Source: Poriferisphaera corsica
GTDB taxonomy: Bacteria; Planctomycetota; Phycisphaerae; Phycisphaerales; Phycisphaeraceae
Reading direction: 5' to 3'
DNA length: 64,000 bases
Assembly (NCBI RefSeq): GCF_007747445.1
Contig: NZ_CP036425.1
Span: 1,720,175 to 1,784,174 of the forward strand
Below are positions 63,044 to 64,000 of the stretch, piece after piece. The notes under the pieces were generated by a model. That model worked only from the letters and a program-made list of their open reading frames with translations. It did not search any database and was not told the origin of the DNA. Each line of letters opens with the position of its first letter. The stretch's first letter is position 1. A program made the position numbers and the translations under genes.

Positions 63044-64000
63044 ATGTTTCGATTCGCCAGAACCATAAGTGTTGTTGCATCTTTACTCCTTACTTTACTC
63101 CTTAATGTCACTCTGAATGCAGAACCAAGCAGCACGAAGCTCGAGAAAAACGGTAAGTTTTGGTCACTCATTCACAACGGAAAACCATACCGTATCAAAG
63201 GCGCTGGTGGCCAGGTATACCTTGAGCAAGTCATTCAAGCTGGCGGCAACTCCATCCGAACATGGGGTGTTAATGACAATACGCAAAACATCCTTGATGA
63301 TGCATTCGCAAAAAATATCACCGTCACCTTCGGTATATGGCTCGGACACGAACGGCACGGATTCGATTACAGCGATCCTGATAAAGTCAAAAAACAGATC
63401 GATAAAGTTGAAAATGCTGTCCTGAAATATAAAGATCACCCCGCATTACTCATCTGGGGGCTCGGCAACGAAATGGAGTGGAAAAATAACAACCCAGATG
63501 TTTACAAAGCCGTTAATGACATCGCAAAACGCGTCAAGCAACTCGACCCCAACCACCCCACCATGACTGTCATCGCCGAACTCGGTAAGAACGGCTCGAA
63601 AATCAATGCACTCAATAAATACTGCCCAGATATCGACATCATCGGCATCAATACCTACGGCGGTGTCAACACGGTACTCAACCGTTACCGCAAAGCCGGT
63701 GGCACACGCCCCGTCATCATCACCGAATATGCCGGCCCCAGAGATAAGGAATCAAAAAAAACATCATGGGACGCTCCCATAGAAGACACCAGTACTCAAA
63801 AAGCCCACGACTACTACAACGGCTACAAGAACACCGTTTTGAGCAATCCTGACCTCACACTAGGTTCTTACGCTTTCAAATGGGGCGAAAAACAACAAAC
63901 AACCGCCACCTGGGTCGGCATGTTCTTACCCGATGGCACAAGACTCGCACCAGTTGACACCATGACGCAGCTCTGGTCAGGCAAGCCTCCAAAAAACAAA
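63044..64000 (+). CDS. Clan GH-A glycoside hydrolase, secreted (3' end beyond window)
   Basis: Partial gene: 319 codons are visible with no stop before the window edge. Signal peptide MFRFARTISVVASLLLTLLL... to about residue 26. The barrel is closely similar to that of the preceding gene (shared GNSIRTWG, GHERHGF, YCPDIDIIGINTYGGV), with acid/base Glu143 in GLGNEME and nucleophile Glu228 in IITEYAG. Tandem duplication is evident; the copies differ at many positions (for example TEYAGP for TEHGPL), so substrates may have diverged. Confidence 0.85.
   Translation, partial: MFRFARTISVVASLLLTLLLNVTLNAEPSSTKLEKNGKFWSLIHNGKPYRIKGAGGQVYLEQVIQAGGNSIRTWGVNDNTQNILDDAFAKNITVTFGIWLGHERHGFDYSDPDKVKKQIDKVENAVLKYKDHPALLIWGLGNEMEWKNNNPDVYKAVNDIAKRVKQLDPNHPTMTVIAELGKNGSKINALNKYCPDIDIIGINTYGGVNTVLNRYRKAGGTRPVIITEYAGPRDKESKKTSWDAPIEDTSTQKAHDYYNGYKNTVLSNPDLTLGSYAFKWGEKQQTTATWVGMFLPDGTRLAPVDTMTQLWSGKPPKNK

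Overview
The window looks like chromosomal DNA of a heterotrophic planctomycete, most likely of the class Phycisphaerae. This is an inference from gene content: two PEP-CTERM proteins, two membrane proteins with a CxxC...CxxC zinc ribbon, a prepilin-like protein ending in the 'FLDGHAS' motif common in planctomycetal prepilin families, an unusual TPR plus double RNA-polymerase-alpha-CTD protein, and a short RHS-core protein. GC content looks close to 50 percent and genes lie in short directons on both strands.

Layout. 0.2-3.4 kb: a PEP-CTERM protein, a universal stress protein and an exported thioredoxin-like protein, separated by long gaps holding three degenerate copies of one repeat. 4-12.9 kb, strongly G-rich on the + strand whatever the gene direction: a zinc-ribbon membrane protein, a divergent ArsR regulator and alpha/beta hydrolase, the TPR/alpha-CTD protein, a family 2 glycosyltransferase, EttA, a DPPY methyltransferase and a DUF3467 protein. 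13-20.8 kb: a sugar locus with a GH2 enzyme, an AraC regulator, a BNR-repeat (sialidase-like) protein and an ABC importer (binding protein and two permeases, no ATPase). 21.5-27.5 kb: a 2018-residue autotransporter. 27.8-29.1 kb: two tRNA-Thr genes facing each other around a decayed tyrosine recombinase.

29.4-47.5 kb: an M16 peptidase, Pgi, a secreted RHS-core toxin candidate with a putative immunity gene, a lipoprotein, a dihydrouridine synthase, a DUF4405 membrane protein, a metallophosphoesterase, GlmS, two exported proteins of unknown role, an FmdB zinc ribbon, a three-gene pnt transhydrogenase operon and YjbQ. 47.6-54.4 kb, now C-rich on the + strand: a cyclophilin, an ROK kinase without the usual zinc cysteines, GatA and GatC, QueF, a lone SucD, a second zinc-ribbon membrane protein and an ASCH-like protein. 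54.4-64 kb: a second carbohydrate locus with a 1154-residue glycosidase/phosphorylase-like protein, a LacI regulator with a near-consensus promoter, a PEP-CTERM protein, a prepilin-like protein and two tandem clan GH-A hydrolases, the second cut by the window edge.

Functionally the window mixes housekeeping genes (pgi, glmS, gatA/gatC, queF, sucD, pnt, ettA, two tRNA-Thr) with two regulated polysaccharide loci and surface or contact-dependent proteins. The observations I would follow first are the signal-peptide/RHS-core/toxin plus immunity pair, the TPR-alphaCTD-alphaCTD protein, the recombinase relic between inward-facing tRNA-Thr genes, and the divergent 1154-residue glycosidase locus. No CRISPR array, rRNA or intact insertion sequence was seen.
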